Origin: Telopea speciosissima
Taxonomy: Eukaryota > Streptophyta > Magnoliopsida > Proteales > Proteaceae
Direction: 5' to 3'
Assembly: GCF_018873765.1 (NCBI RefSeq)
Contig: NC_057919.1
Coordinates: 69,310,984-69,374,983 of the forward strand
DNA: 64,000 nucleotides
In this document: positions 23,601-32,625 of the stretch, piece by piece
How positions within the stretch are numbered: the stretch's first letter is position 1
Layout: every line of letters begins with the position of its first letter
The notes under the pieces: model-generated
Databases searched by the model: none
What the model saw: only the letters and a program-made list of their open reading frames with translations
What the model was told of the DNA's origin: nothing
Program-made: the position numbers and the translations under genes

Positions 23601-26600
23601 TGCGACAATGGACTGCTGCTATCACACTTCATATAGGTGCTGAAGACCCCTTCTCCCATTCGATCTCTTTCTTTCAAGGTTTTTCTCCCACAAAACCCTG
23701 TACATTCTCGATATTGGGACTAGGGTTTTTTTTCATCGTGTTAGTATATCTTGACCCTTGCAGAGAAATTCCAGCAACTGAATTTGTTTCTTCAAGAGAT
23801 CGGCTATGGCAGAATTGAAACTTGAATGGAGCTTGATTGGAGATCGGTGGAGGGTGTTGGGGAAGGGGATGGCTATCTCAGATCACCCTAGGCATCTCAC
23901 CCAACCTATCTCAAGATTTTTAACAAAGGCTGAATCCAATATTTCATTAATCAAATTCGTGTTCAATGCTGGCCTCCCTTACAAATGTATATAGAAGACT
24001 CAAAAATAGACTTAGACACTAAAAAGGAAAGGCCTAACCCTATCCTTAACTAATAACCTAAATAGACTAAGAAAGTGAAATAATAAAGAAAACAGACTTA
24101 AAACAGGACTCTAACTAAACTAATGAACTAAATCCCGTATTTTAGGCCCATTAAATTGGCCAATTACAAAGTAAACCCATGGGATCAAAAGTCCAACACC
24201 TACATAACCCAAACCAAAGCTTATTTTTAATAAATAAGCCCTCTAAGTGACTTATTTACATCAGTACATTATGATTCTCCCCAGCCTCGGTAGTGGCGGG
24301 AGCCTCATGCACTGGGTACACCCTATAGACCAAGTACAAGAAGCGGAATCGAACTGTGTAGGAACCGAATAAGAACCAGAACCATACAGGTTCGGTACGA
24401 GTTTCGACGTTCAAAACCGAGGCAGGCCTTGGTCCGGATCTTTATCACACTGATACTCCTTGGAACCGAACCGAATATCCCTGGTTCCAGACCGATTTAC
24501 ACCCTTAAATACTGCTACAAATCCCAATCCTGCTGGGTCTGGGGATACCAAGGGCACATTTGGCAATGTTTCTGTTCAGCTGGGGTGATTTGGCCTGCAG
24601 AACACCCTAACTGTTTCTGTTATTCGAGAGTAACACCCTAACTGTTTCTGTTATTCGAGAGTATTTATGAGCCATGTGTGTCTCTTGAGACAATTTTCTG
24701 TTACCCACTTTTTTGAAGAACCACTTTTGTTCCTGTGGAACACAAAAACAGATCAGTGTATCCAATTATGATTCTGGTGTTTTTGTGTTCCTGCATGAAA
24801 ATACTGGAAACAAAAAATAATACTAGAAACACCAGAACGTTACTAAGCATGCCCCGAAACTATCCCACCATTTTTGGCAACTGTCATCAGATGGGCCAGG
24901 CCACAAAGTAATTTTTATGGGTTACACGTAATTGATTTTCAAGCGAAAAAGGCATGCTGGTTGGATAATTTCAGCCCCTTGCTTACTATGACAATTAATT
25001 GCTGTATTTTTTAAACAGAAAAAAGAAAATGTTTATGTTGACGATTCTTGTACTTATAGTTAATGTTTATGGTTCTTGCACCCCAATTTCTTTTATACCA
25101 CATCTGAACCTAATCTGTGGTAGTAAAATGTTGTACTTTCTTGTTGTTCTTGTTACATGATTCTGTGGCTTATTATGGAATGGAAAATTTACTGGCAGAT
25201 TGTCCTTTCTGGTTTTGGGACTGGAGATCAACATCTAAAGCTCACAACTATTATGTTTCAAAACATATTTCCAGCCATCGATATCAATACTGTGAGTGCT
25301 AGAAAAGTTCTCAACTCACTAAGCTGTCTCTCTGCCATTTGTGGTCGGCTGGCTGTTAAAATAATTTCTTCACCTGATTCTTTATATCGGACATGACTTC
25401 TGTTTGATCACTCTATATCTTCTGTATTGTATTTTTGTTAATTTGTGCACTGTCCTTTTTCTGGTGCAGGTTAAACTTGGTTTATGCCAAAGAATTGTGT
25501 TACTTAATTATAATAAAGAGACAAAGCTTATTGATTTTCGGCATTATTCCATCAGATTACAGCCTGTCGGTGTCTCCCGTAGACTTAGAAAATTTGTGCT
25601 GAACCATCAGGCACCGGATTTGAAGAGTCTACAGGATGTCAGTGACTTTGTGACTAGGTAATTTATCTTTCTCTGTTTGAATTTGTGCTAGAATAAATGA
25701 TTGAATCCAGGTTGGACACAGGAAAGAATGATGCTCTCTCTATTCTGTTTATTATAGTTTTGACAGAGTTGATTCTAACTTAGTTTTATCCCCCTTTATC
25801 CTTTATAACATCAGTTTATAATGCTCCTTATGCTTTATACCATGGGGTTGGCCATTTGTTAATCAATAGAATTTGAAACTTTCAACCAAAACATCACCAC
25901 AAGTAAAGTGGATACCAAATTATTTTTTGGGTTATCTTTCGTTTCAATTTAACATTTCTGTTTATCATTACGGTTTCCTTCAAAGTACTACCAGTGTCTA
26001 ATTATTAATTTTCAGATGTTAATATGTTATGGCATTGTTTAGTATTCAAATTAATTTTAAACATATTGAGCCAGTATGGAAGTAATTCATATTAACAGAA
26101 AGCTCATAAATAACTGTGGGAAACATGGTTTTGGTTAAAAAACAATGATAATTTAATCTGTTCATGTGACATCACATATTTTTCTTGGAGTTATATTTGT
26201 TTAGTGGTTAAATTTATTTGTTGCAAGTGAGGCCATATACACAGTGTAGTTCTACTTGATATTTTACCTTCCTGATGCTATCAGGTACCTAATGTTATTT
26301 GATTATAAATTGTAATTTTGCAGGGCAGGTTATGGGTCAGAAAGTGAAGGAGATGATGAAGCGGCAACAGTGAGTCTACCAAGTGATCTTGGTAGAGTTA
26401 ATAGAGCTTCAACGAAAAGTGCTGTCAAGCTTCAAGAGATTGGACCTAGGATGACTCTTCAACTTATGAAAATTGAGGAAGCATTAAGTTCTGGTGGAGT
26501 CATCTTCAGTGAATACGGTAACTTGATTACATCTTGCAGTCAGTGCTCATTAATAGGGGAGAAATGGTAACCTAGGAGTCATTCTTTCTTTTACATATTC

Positions 26601-26881
26601 TTGCATGTGCCATTTTTTTTTTCCTGGGGTTCTCACAAAAAAAAAAAGGTAAAATTAAAATAAGCGATCTCTAATCCCAACAAGATGTATAACATAAAGA
26701 ATGAGCAAAAATTCTTCATGCACCTGTTGTTGGAGAACAAAGAATGAGACAAAACAGAGATGGAATAAGTACCATGAAGCTCTGTATTTGTCTTTTTTAT
26801 TTTAATTTTCTGTACCTTCTTATTTCAGGAAGTGGAGAAGATGCAAAAAAGCAGGAAAATCAAGAAGTCGATGAAGGTTAG
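17643..26881 (+). CDS. PPAN: Peter Pan-like protein (PPAN/SSF1 family), 60S ribosome biogenesis
   Basis: Seven coding exons join to a 318-aa protein: 17643-17660, 17762-17941, 19848-20078, 25199-25291, 25470-25657, 26324-26517 and 26829-26881. All introns have GT-AG ends and the frame is continuous. The protein begins MARFPN and a lysine run, then has DHVTGDKIPKSFVFSRGKL, DLRKLMLP, GPMGVTHFLILSKT, VARTPQGPTLTFKI, IMFQNIFPAIDINT, LIDFRHYSIRLQPVGVSR, DVSDFVTRAGYGSESEGD and KSAVKLQEIGPRMTLQL. These are the Brix-domain blocks of PPAN/SSF1, a nucleolar factor needed for 27S pre-rRNA processing and 60S subunit assembly. The end, NQEVDEG, is shorter than the acidic tail I recall for Arabidopsis (about 345 aa). 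The stop (TAG 26879-26881) overlaps a donor-like GGTTAGT, so a further exon is possible but none was found. The acceptor of exon 2 is weak. Introns 2 and 3 are long and full of transposons. Confidence 0.9.
18110..18290 (+). mobile_element. LINE 3'-end remnant in PPAN intron 2
   Basis: Translation near 18135 gives AKMTLGEVERYAW, and 18236-18280 reads GGATCCATGTAGCTAACCCC followed by ATTTAGTTGGGATAAGGCTGA. Both are the familiar tail of plant L1-type LINE ORF2 and its short 3' UTR; the same tail occurs inverted at 30790-31046. Only the last ~180 bp are present, typical of 5' truncation. Confidence 0.65.
18350..19440. other. Repeat-derived sequence in PPAN intron 2
   Basis: The section with GGGTATCTCAGCCTGGGCATC (about 19160) and the following tract resembles, with much divergence, 23870-24120 in intron 3, suggesting a shared old retroelement. 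A run of G lies at 19147-19156. No coding domain is visible. Confidence 0.35.
20407..20518 (+). mobile_element. hAT-type MITE, copy A (112 bp)
   Basis: The ends are CATAGTTATCAAGC and GCCTTGATAACTATG, an inverted pair. An 8-bp target duplication, GGAGCAAT, flanks it (20399-20406 and 20519-20526). Eight-base duplications are the hallmark of the hAT superfamily. It has no coding capacity and lies in PPAN intron 3. Confidence 0.85.
20528..20960 (+). repeat. Repeat related to 21504-21660
   Basis: From AATGTAGTCCTAGATTGG this segment parallels the sequence starting at 21504 (AGATTGGTAGGAGACCAAC, then GAAATTAGGGTTAGGGTTTG). Both are probably pieces of the same dispersed element. No ends or coding region could be defined. 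Confidence 0.5.
21753..22857 (+). mobile_element. hAT-type MITE, copy B (1105 bp)
   Basis: The ends are CATAGTTGGCAAGGCGG and CCGCCTTGACAACTATG, with an exact 8-bp target duplication ATTGAGGG (21745-21752 and 22858-22865). Sub-terminal regions are rich in AAGGCG/CGCCTTG words. The interior 22320-22750 is closely related to the interior of copy E (52280-52730) although the ends of copy E are of a different type. No transposase is seen. Confidence 0.85.
23081..23700 (+). mobile_element. Copia-type LTR with primer-binding site, element remnant
   Basis: A TG...CA-bounded LTR of about 197 bp (23081-23277, TGTTAGATAT to GATTACA) is followed directly by TGGCATTAGAGCC, a primer-binding site of the usual initiator-tRNA type. 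The leader that follows decays by about 23700 with no gag or pol. No second LTR is seen, so this is a broken 5' piece of an old element inside PPAN intron 3. Confidence 0.55.
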
Positions 26882-28766
26882 TCTGGTCAAGTAGTCATAG
26901 CCCGGCCCTAGAGACCAAAAAAACAAGATCTGTCTGACTTGATGCTTCTTTTTTTGGGGGTGAGGGTGGGTTTTGGGTTGGGTGTGGAATTGGGGACACT
27001 AAGGTTGATATTGTCCATGGAAACGGCATACAAAAAGTTTTGGATGGGTTTTGGCTGATCTCTCTCCGAGTCTATACAAATTTTTTATTTCTTTAAGGTT
27101 ATATGAGTTTTTTCTTCAAATCAAATGAACGATCTTTGAGCAGGGTTATATTTCCTGTTAACATTCCATTTGTGTCCAGATAAATATTTCTAAGGTTTTT
27201 ACTTCAATATTCTCCTTTCCTGTGGGTTTTGTCTGGAAAAAAAGTGGTCTTAGGTGAACTCATCTATGTTGTCAGATAAGATAGTTCCTGTGATTGCTTA
27301 TCTGGAAGCCATGTTTGACATGTTCTTGCTTTCCATTGGCTTCGCTGGCGAAAAGACAATCCATTTGTACTGCTTCTGAGATTATGTTCGTTCTTTGACA
27401 CATAAAGCTTTTAGGTTAGAATGGCCTACAACATTTTTTCCTGCTCTCCTCGATTTCACAAAGAATTTAGTGGTATGGCAAGCGCTACCTCACCTCTTCT
27501 GTTCGTGCCAAGGTTCAGTTGCACCATCTCCGGTTCTTGGTAATGCCATCTGTCTTTTGCGCTTCATACGCCAGCTCCACTGTCGTCAACTATCGATGGC
27601 CTGCCTGAGGTGTAATGAGGGTGTGATTCAATGAAATGAAACAAGGTAACTGATGAGAAAAACTCAGTTTTGTAGGACATAAATGGAGGAAAGATGAAAA
27701 TATAATATCCTCCTTTATGCTTCTTTCTTCATCTCCAAAAAAAAATCTCAAAAATGAGTCTTATCCTGCAATATTCTTTGAATCAGCAAGGTAAAAGTAG
27801 GCACAACCGATCAAGTGGGAGTTCAAGATCCCTGAATCCTGTGCTTCCATCTTTGTTAAGAGGAATAGAAAGTTCACTTGCAAAAGTTTCAGTCAAAATC
27901 CGAACTTCCCTAGACCTTTAGCAGATGGTCATGAAATTAACAAAGAAAACATTCACAATTTCCATCTTGTATGGAAGATACAAGTGAGAACGGCACAAAA
28001 GAATGAGATTCAATCGCCACAACTGTAACCAGAAAACTGGAACCAGACCTAATAAATATAATTGATGGTTTGTTCCTTGCATCTGTGACTACGAAAATAT
28101 TCAGGAGGGCATGAGAGGACTACCTGTGTTATCAATCTTGAACATTATTTCTTCTCTTTTGAGTTGGATAATTGTGACACTTATGACTAGATTGCATTCA
28201 AATGTAAGACGTTCCTTCTTAAAATCATATCAAGCCTTTGAATCTTAAGTGTGATTAAACATTGTGTTACTTCAATCTTGCTAGTAAAGATTTCTTATGA
28301 GTGGAGAGATTAAAAACCCTCCTATTTCTAAAACCTATGGAACAACAGTTGGTCAATAACTTCCGTTGATATATGCCTCAAAATCCAAGTACGAAGACAC
28401 TACCAAATTCAGGGCTTCTTAACAGAACCTATAATTAATAAAGTCATCATTTAGCACACAATGCCCAAAACCTGAAGCATGAATGCTTCACAGTCCGTCC
28501 ATTTCTTCTCTCATACAGGCTTTCAGAGAATTTCCTCGGAAGGAATCTCAAATGTTGCTCCAGCATGCTCTTTCTCAGGCTTTATCACTGCAACACAAAT
28601 ATTTGTTTGGGATGGTCAGGAACGTTGTTAGAAATGGAACATCAATAGCAGTAGTAATAGGAAAGGATCATCCTAAAGCAAAATAAACACAAGCATAAAC
28701 TATGGAGATAACACACACTCATATTTAACCTTTCAAAGACTACTACATAAGAGAAAAGCTTTATCC
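26882..28766. other. Downstream of PPAN, no gene seen
   Basis: This presumably contains the PPAN 3' UTR. I searched it by eye for an acidic last PPAN exon and for a lysine-rich tail and found neither. Nothing else in it resembles a known family. Confidence 0.45.
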
Positions 28767-28771
28767 ATGGC

Positions 28772-30524
28772 TGTTACGTGCACCTATGTTAGGCACATGA
28801 TGCATAAGAACTTAAGAAGTTAAGTAGGTAGGGGTTAGTTTCCTTATGATTAGTATATCCAAGTAGTGGTGTTAGTATGGGAGAAGTTAGTGTAGTACAA
28901 TGAGTAGTGGTAGAGTGGAGGGAGTTGTAACTAAATAGTTCGGATGACGGGCAAGTTGTGTAATGGTTGCCTCCATTATGCAAGCCTATTAATTAGTAAC
29001 TAGCAATCAAGAAGGTATCTGGAATTTGAAAAAAAATCTCTTAGAGAAGGAGGCCGGACTTCCTCCGTAAAGCCTAAATCCCCACAATTTCTCTCTTTTC
29101 TTCTGATCTATCTTATCCACCAAGATAGGGAAACAAAATCAATCTACGAACCTATCAGCTTGGTATCAGAGACAGACATGGCGGAGGAGCAAAGACTTAG
29201 TAAGTTGGAGGCAAATGTGGCATCCCTTGTCATCGGACAAGAGAAACTATGGGTGATGTTCACCCGCCTTGAGCAGATGTTTCCCTACCTTGAGCAGTTG
29301 GTAGCCGGCTTCAACGGTCAAAATGAGTCTATTCAGGCCAGCCACTCCTTTCCAGACTCCAGTGCTACCCAAACTGGACAAGCTAGAACTTCTCCATTCC
29401 AGTGGCATTAATGGTGAACCAAAATCTCTTCCTATAGATGTGCAAAGCGAAACCCCACAGAATGGCTCACTTCTTGTGTGCTTTGGGGAGATTTTAATTG
29501 ACTTTGTTCCAACTGTTGGTAGAGTTTCCCTTGCAAAAGCGCTGCATTTAAGAAGGCCCTTGGTGGTCTTGCAAATTTTGTTGTTGTGAATTCAAGACTT
29601 GATGGCTTGTCAGCATTTATTGGCAAGGAAGGTGAGCGTGAGTTCATGTTTTCCCTCCATCCTAGTGCACATGTGCTTTTCAAGAACAATTCCAAGAGGA
29701 AGAGATCCTTCGATCATTTGACCAAACCTTTTGGTGGAGGGCCAATAGGGAAGAGGGGAAAAATCTGAGAAGAAATTGTAGCAGGGGAAGGGGAAGGGAT
29801 CTCATGCACAAACTCACACATAGGTGAGCACCAACAATTTCAATATTCACTACTCAATCTGTCTTCAACATTGGTTACAATGCAAGTATTTAAAGAGAAA
29901 AAACCAAATACAAAACCAAAGACTCAAGGACTCCTAGTTAGATTCTAAAACTGAAATAACTTGCAACTTGCAATTCAAACTCTATCCAATTCCTACGTAT
30001 TCAACAAATAAAAAACTTAAATAAATAAATTACTTCCAATCCTTAGTGGACCAAAAACCCAGGTTGGACTGGTTCCGACTGGGTTTGGGTCTCCAAAGCC
30101 TATCATGTTGGTCCAACAAAAGACAATTTCAAGGAGGAGAGAATTTTTATGTGCACCTATGTTAGGCACGTCATGCATAAGAAATTAAGTAACTATGGGT
30201 TAGTTTCCTTGTGATTAGTATATGCAAGTAGTGTTGTTAGCATGGGAGAAGTTAGTGTAGTACAATGAGTAGTGGTAGAATGGAGAGAAGTTGTAACTAA
30301 ATTGTAGGGATGATGTGTAAGTTGTGTAACAATTGCCTCCATTATGCAGCCTATTGATTAACAAATAGCAATGAAGAAGGTATCTGGAATTTGCTAAAAA
30401 ATGTTTCTTAGAGAAGGAGGTCGGGCTTCCTCCATAAAGCCTAAATCCCTACAATTTCTCTCTCTTCTTTTGATCTATCTTATCCACCAAGATAGGGAAA
30501 CGAAATCAATCTACGAACCTATCA
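28772..30524 (+). mobile_element. Non-autonomous LTR element carrying a fructokinase fragment
   Basis: Two LTRs of about 380 bp (28772-29157 and 30145-30524) end in CTATCA and are flanked by an exact 5-bp target duplication ATGGC (28767-28771 and 30525-30529). A primer-binding site, TGGTATCAGAG, starts at 29161. The interior of about 990 bp opens with a short gag-leader-like frame (MAEEQRLSKLEANVASLV), then carries a piece of host fructokinase, and ends in a purine-rich tract AAGGAGGAGAG. There is no pol. The LTRs differ at about one site in ten by eye, so the insertion is some millions of years old. It is a broken fossil; movement would have depended on proteins from another element. Confidence 0.8.
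29464..29690 (+). pseudogene. Fructokinase fragment captured in the LTR element
   Basis: The pieces GSLLVCFGEILIDFVPTVG and, further on, FIGKEGEREFMF with the HPSAHVLF-like block match the N-terminal part of plant cytosolic fructokinase (VCFGEMLIDFVPTVGGVSLAEA, SAFIGKVG, GEREFMFYRNPSADMLL), the PfkB sugar kinase that phosphorylates fructose. The middle of the domain is missing and no catalytic C-terminal part is present. It is non-functional cargo lying between the element's primer site and polypurine tract. Confidence 0.7.
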
Positions 30525-30779
30525 ATGGCCCTCCCAATGCACGGGGAAACTTAGGAGTGTGAGGAAACTACAACTAGGATAATCAATTACAAGTTGAATA
30601 TGCAGGTTGAGTCACTAGGATGGCCAACTAGACTATCTTCTGACACAGGAGAAATCCCATGTGAAACCAGGATTCATCACATGGGAAATCCAACTAACAG
30701 TTTATATTGTAAAGTGTGGAATCCAACAAGTTCAATGTGACCAATATGTACACTTAGGCTTTTAATAACATAATGAAGG

Positions 30780-31170
30780 CCTATAAAGGGACTTACAACA
30801 ACGACAACAACTCAGCCTTATCCCAACTAAATGGGGTCGGCTACATGGATCCTTGCCCCTCCAATTAGCTCTATTCGAGGTCATACTTGATACAAAGCCT
30901 AAGCTATGCATGTCTTTCCTCACCACTTCTCCTAAGGTCATTTTAGGTCTGCCCCTGGCTCTTTTAGTTCCTTTAATCGGAATCAAATCACTCCTCCTTA
31001 CTGGATCATCCAAAGGCCCCCGTTGAACATGGCCATGCCACCTCAAACGACTTTCTCATAGCATATCATGTATCGGAGTTACTTCCAAATCACCTCTAAT
31101 ATGATCATTCCTTACTTTATCCTGCCTAGTTGTTCCACTAATCCATCTAAACATCTTTATCTCCGCTACA
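30780..31170 (-). mobile_element. LINE ORF2 3'-end remnant
   Basis: On the minus strand RWHGHVQRGPLDDPVRRSD, then KRARGRPKMTL and EVVRKDM appear, the conserved C-terminal region of plant L1-type LINE ORF2. The 3' tail (TAGTTGGGATAAGGCTGAGT inverted at about 30810) follows. Upstream, from 31046 to about 31170, further ORF2 sequence continues in other frames. It is 5'-truncated and decayed. Confidence 0.75.
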
Positions 31171-32351
31171 CTAAAAAACTCCATAATTCAAAATTGGGTA
31201 TGATCTTAGAGATAATCAGAGTCCATTATGTGGAGGAAGTGCTATTAAAGGAATAGATGAGATTGCCGTAAAAGGTGCAAAGGCACCGCTGCTTCCACGA
31301 CCAAAGACCAACAGTGGTCTTTTCTGAGGTTACTTATTAAGGCCCCATTCGGTGGAGTGAATTGAAAAACAAAAATTTCATTGCTTAAGAAATGAAATGA
31401 AAAAGAAGAAGACAGCAACTTTGTTTCGATGTACCAAGTCCCCCCCCCCCCAAAAAAAAAAAATGTTGATTTCATTCCACTTTTGACCACTGTCGCTTAC
31501 TTTACTGTTTACCCAAAGAAATAGAACCATGGCTTGTTAGTTTGGCCCAAAATTACACCCAAAAACTCCAAAAGCAAAGGAGGAACCCCTCCCACAGAAG
31601 CAAATCCTAAAACATGAGCCTCAATTGGATGGTGTTCTAGCTGTTCTTTCAGGTAAACTTCTTTAGCAATTTCAATAGACCCTTCCTATTTTTACCAAAA
31701 AAAAAAATAGACCCTTCCTAGCAAAACTCTTCCATTTAGCCGGATTTTATCTGATCCTTCATTTGCCATAACAATGCATCATGACCTAGTAGTTATATCT
31801 AGCATCCAATTCTAATACATCTCCCAAGCCGCACCCACCTTCAGTTTCTCCACCTCGGAGATACTAAAAAAGAACCAAATTGCAAGGGGGCAACATATAT
31901 GACATTGTAGAGGATCTTTTTTTTTTTTTGGCTAAAAGACATTGTAAAGGATCCGGGTAATCGTTGGTGGGTCACTGCCAATTCATTAATGAAAAGCAAT
32001 TTTCAGTTCTGAAATATCTTTCTCGCAACTGTTCTATAACCCACGAAAAAAAGATACTCTACATGAACCCAAGATGCATTCTTTGTGGAATCTGGAGAAA
32101 TACTAATAAATTAATCAGGTAGTTTCAACATTCCTCTTGTCTGGGTTATCAAAGATTGTTAATAACAAGAAAACAGAAAATTCAAATACAGTAGATGGAA
32201 TTGACGAGGAAATTGATCAAACATATGATGCGCATGGTAAACAGACTCGAACGAACGGAATTATATATCGAAAAAGTCCATGAACGATAGAGATAATAAA
32301 AGTTCTACATGTGTCAAAGTGAGAAGGTGGGGGAGAAAAAAATTAATTTAC

Positions 32352-32594
32352 CGTAACCGCCACCGGAGGGGTTGAGTTTGGCCTGGACAATCATAGTGGA
32401 GATGAAATCCGAAGCATCACGAGCGTCGTCAAGGAGCTTCTTTATCTCAGCTTCGGATGTAACGTTCCGACTGTCCTCGAATTTGTTCCTGACCTCAATT
32501 GACGACTCAGTCCACATCAGCGTGTCACCAGCAAATGATTCCCGAGTTGCTCGAAGCAACGCTCTGTATGCGTTCAGTACTTCCGCTCTTCCTC

Positions 32595-32597
<3 letters not shown>
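32352..32597 (-). CDS. MZM1: MZM1-like mitochondrial LYR protein, first exon only
   Basis: The minus strand reads [18 protein letters not shown], then [20 protein letters not shown], then [20 protein letters not shown] and [20 protein letters not shown], ending at a donor TACG/GTAAAT (exon end 32352). This is the plant MZM1/complex-I-LYR family: YRALLR is the LYR motif, and the family works in the mitochondrial matrix in respiratory-complex assembly or zinc handling. The usual protein is about 100 aa and ends with an EHAGATLEIPSEE-type segment, which would be a second exon; I did not find it downstream to 30.8 kb. No ATG is in frame upstream, where a (CT)n tract (about 32602-32624) abuts the first codons. 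It is therefore probably a broken copy, unless a leader exon supplies the start. Confidence 0.6.

Positions 32598-32601
<4 letters not shown>

Positions 32602-32625
<24 letters not shown>
32602..32625. repeat. (CT)n microsatellite next to the MZM1-like exon
   Basis: A pure CT run abuts the position where the start codon should be. Another long CT run lies at about 37148-37188. Confidence 0.8.

Larger units (their letters stand above)
21504..24263. mobile_element. 2.76-kb insertion splitting the AU SINE
   Basis: The SINE motif GTACAT is present on both sides (21496-21501 and 24264-24269), consistent with a short target duplication. The insert contains repeat-derived sequence also seen at 20528, the hAT-type MITE copy B and a copia-type LTR with primer-binding site. 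I could not show matching terminal repeats for the insert itself, so it may be a composite. Confidence 0.45.
21425..24323 (+). mobile_element. AU-type SINE, 5'-truncated and split in two
   Basis: The left half (21425 to about 21503) carries GGTCACGGGTTCGAGTCTGG, which includes a tRNA-type B box at 21448-21458, and runs to GCTGCGTACAT. The right half (24264-24323) continues GTACATTATG... to GTGGCGGGAGCCTC and GCACTGGGTACACC, the 3' part of the plant AU SINE. The pair is flanked by one 12-bp target duplication, TATAGACCAAGT (21413-21424 and 24324-24335), showing that they are one insertion later split by about 2.76 kb of other DNA. Confidence 0.8.
21087..24506. mobile_element. MITE with AAGGGTGT ends, split by nested insertions
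   Basis: The left end, AAGGGTGTCAAATTGAAACCG-like (21087), pairs with the right end, CCGATTTACACCCTT (to 24506), as inverted repeats. The flanking interior on both sides shares the motif of stacked ACCGAACC words. The two halves are separated by an AU SINE and its own insertions, so this is the oldest layer of the nest. A clean target duplication was not found. Confidence 0.5.

Noticed and set aside
23273-23677. 134-codon minus-strand reading frame
   Set aside because: It is antisense to the leader of the copia-type LTR remnant and made of charge-rich low-complexity sequence.
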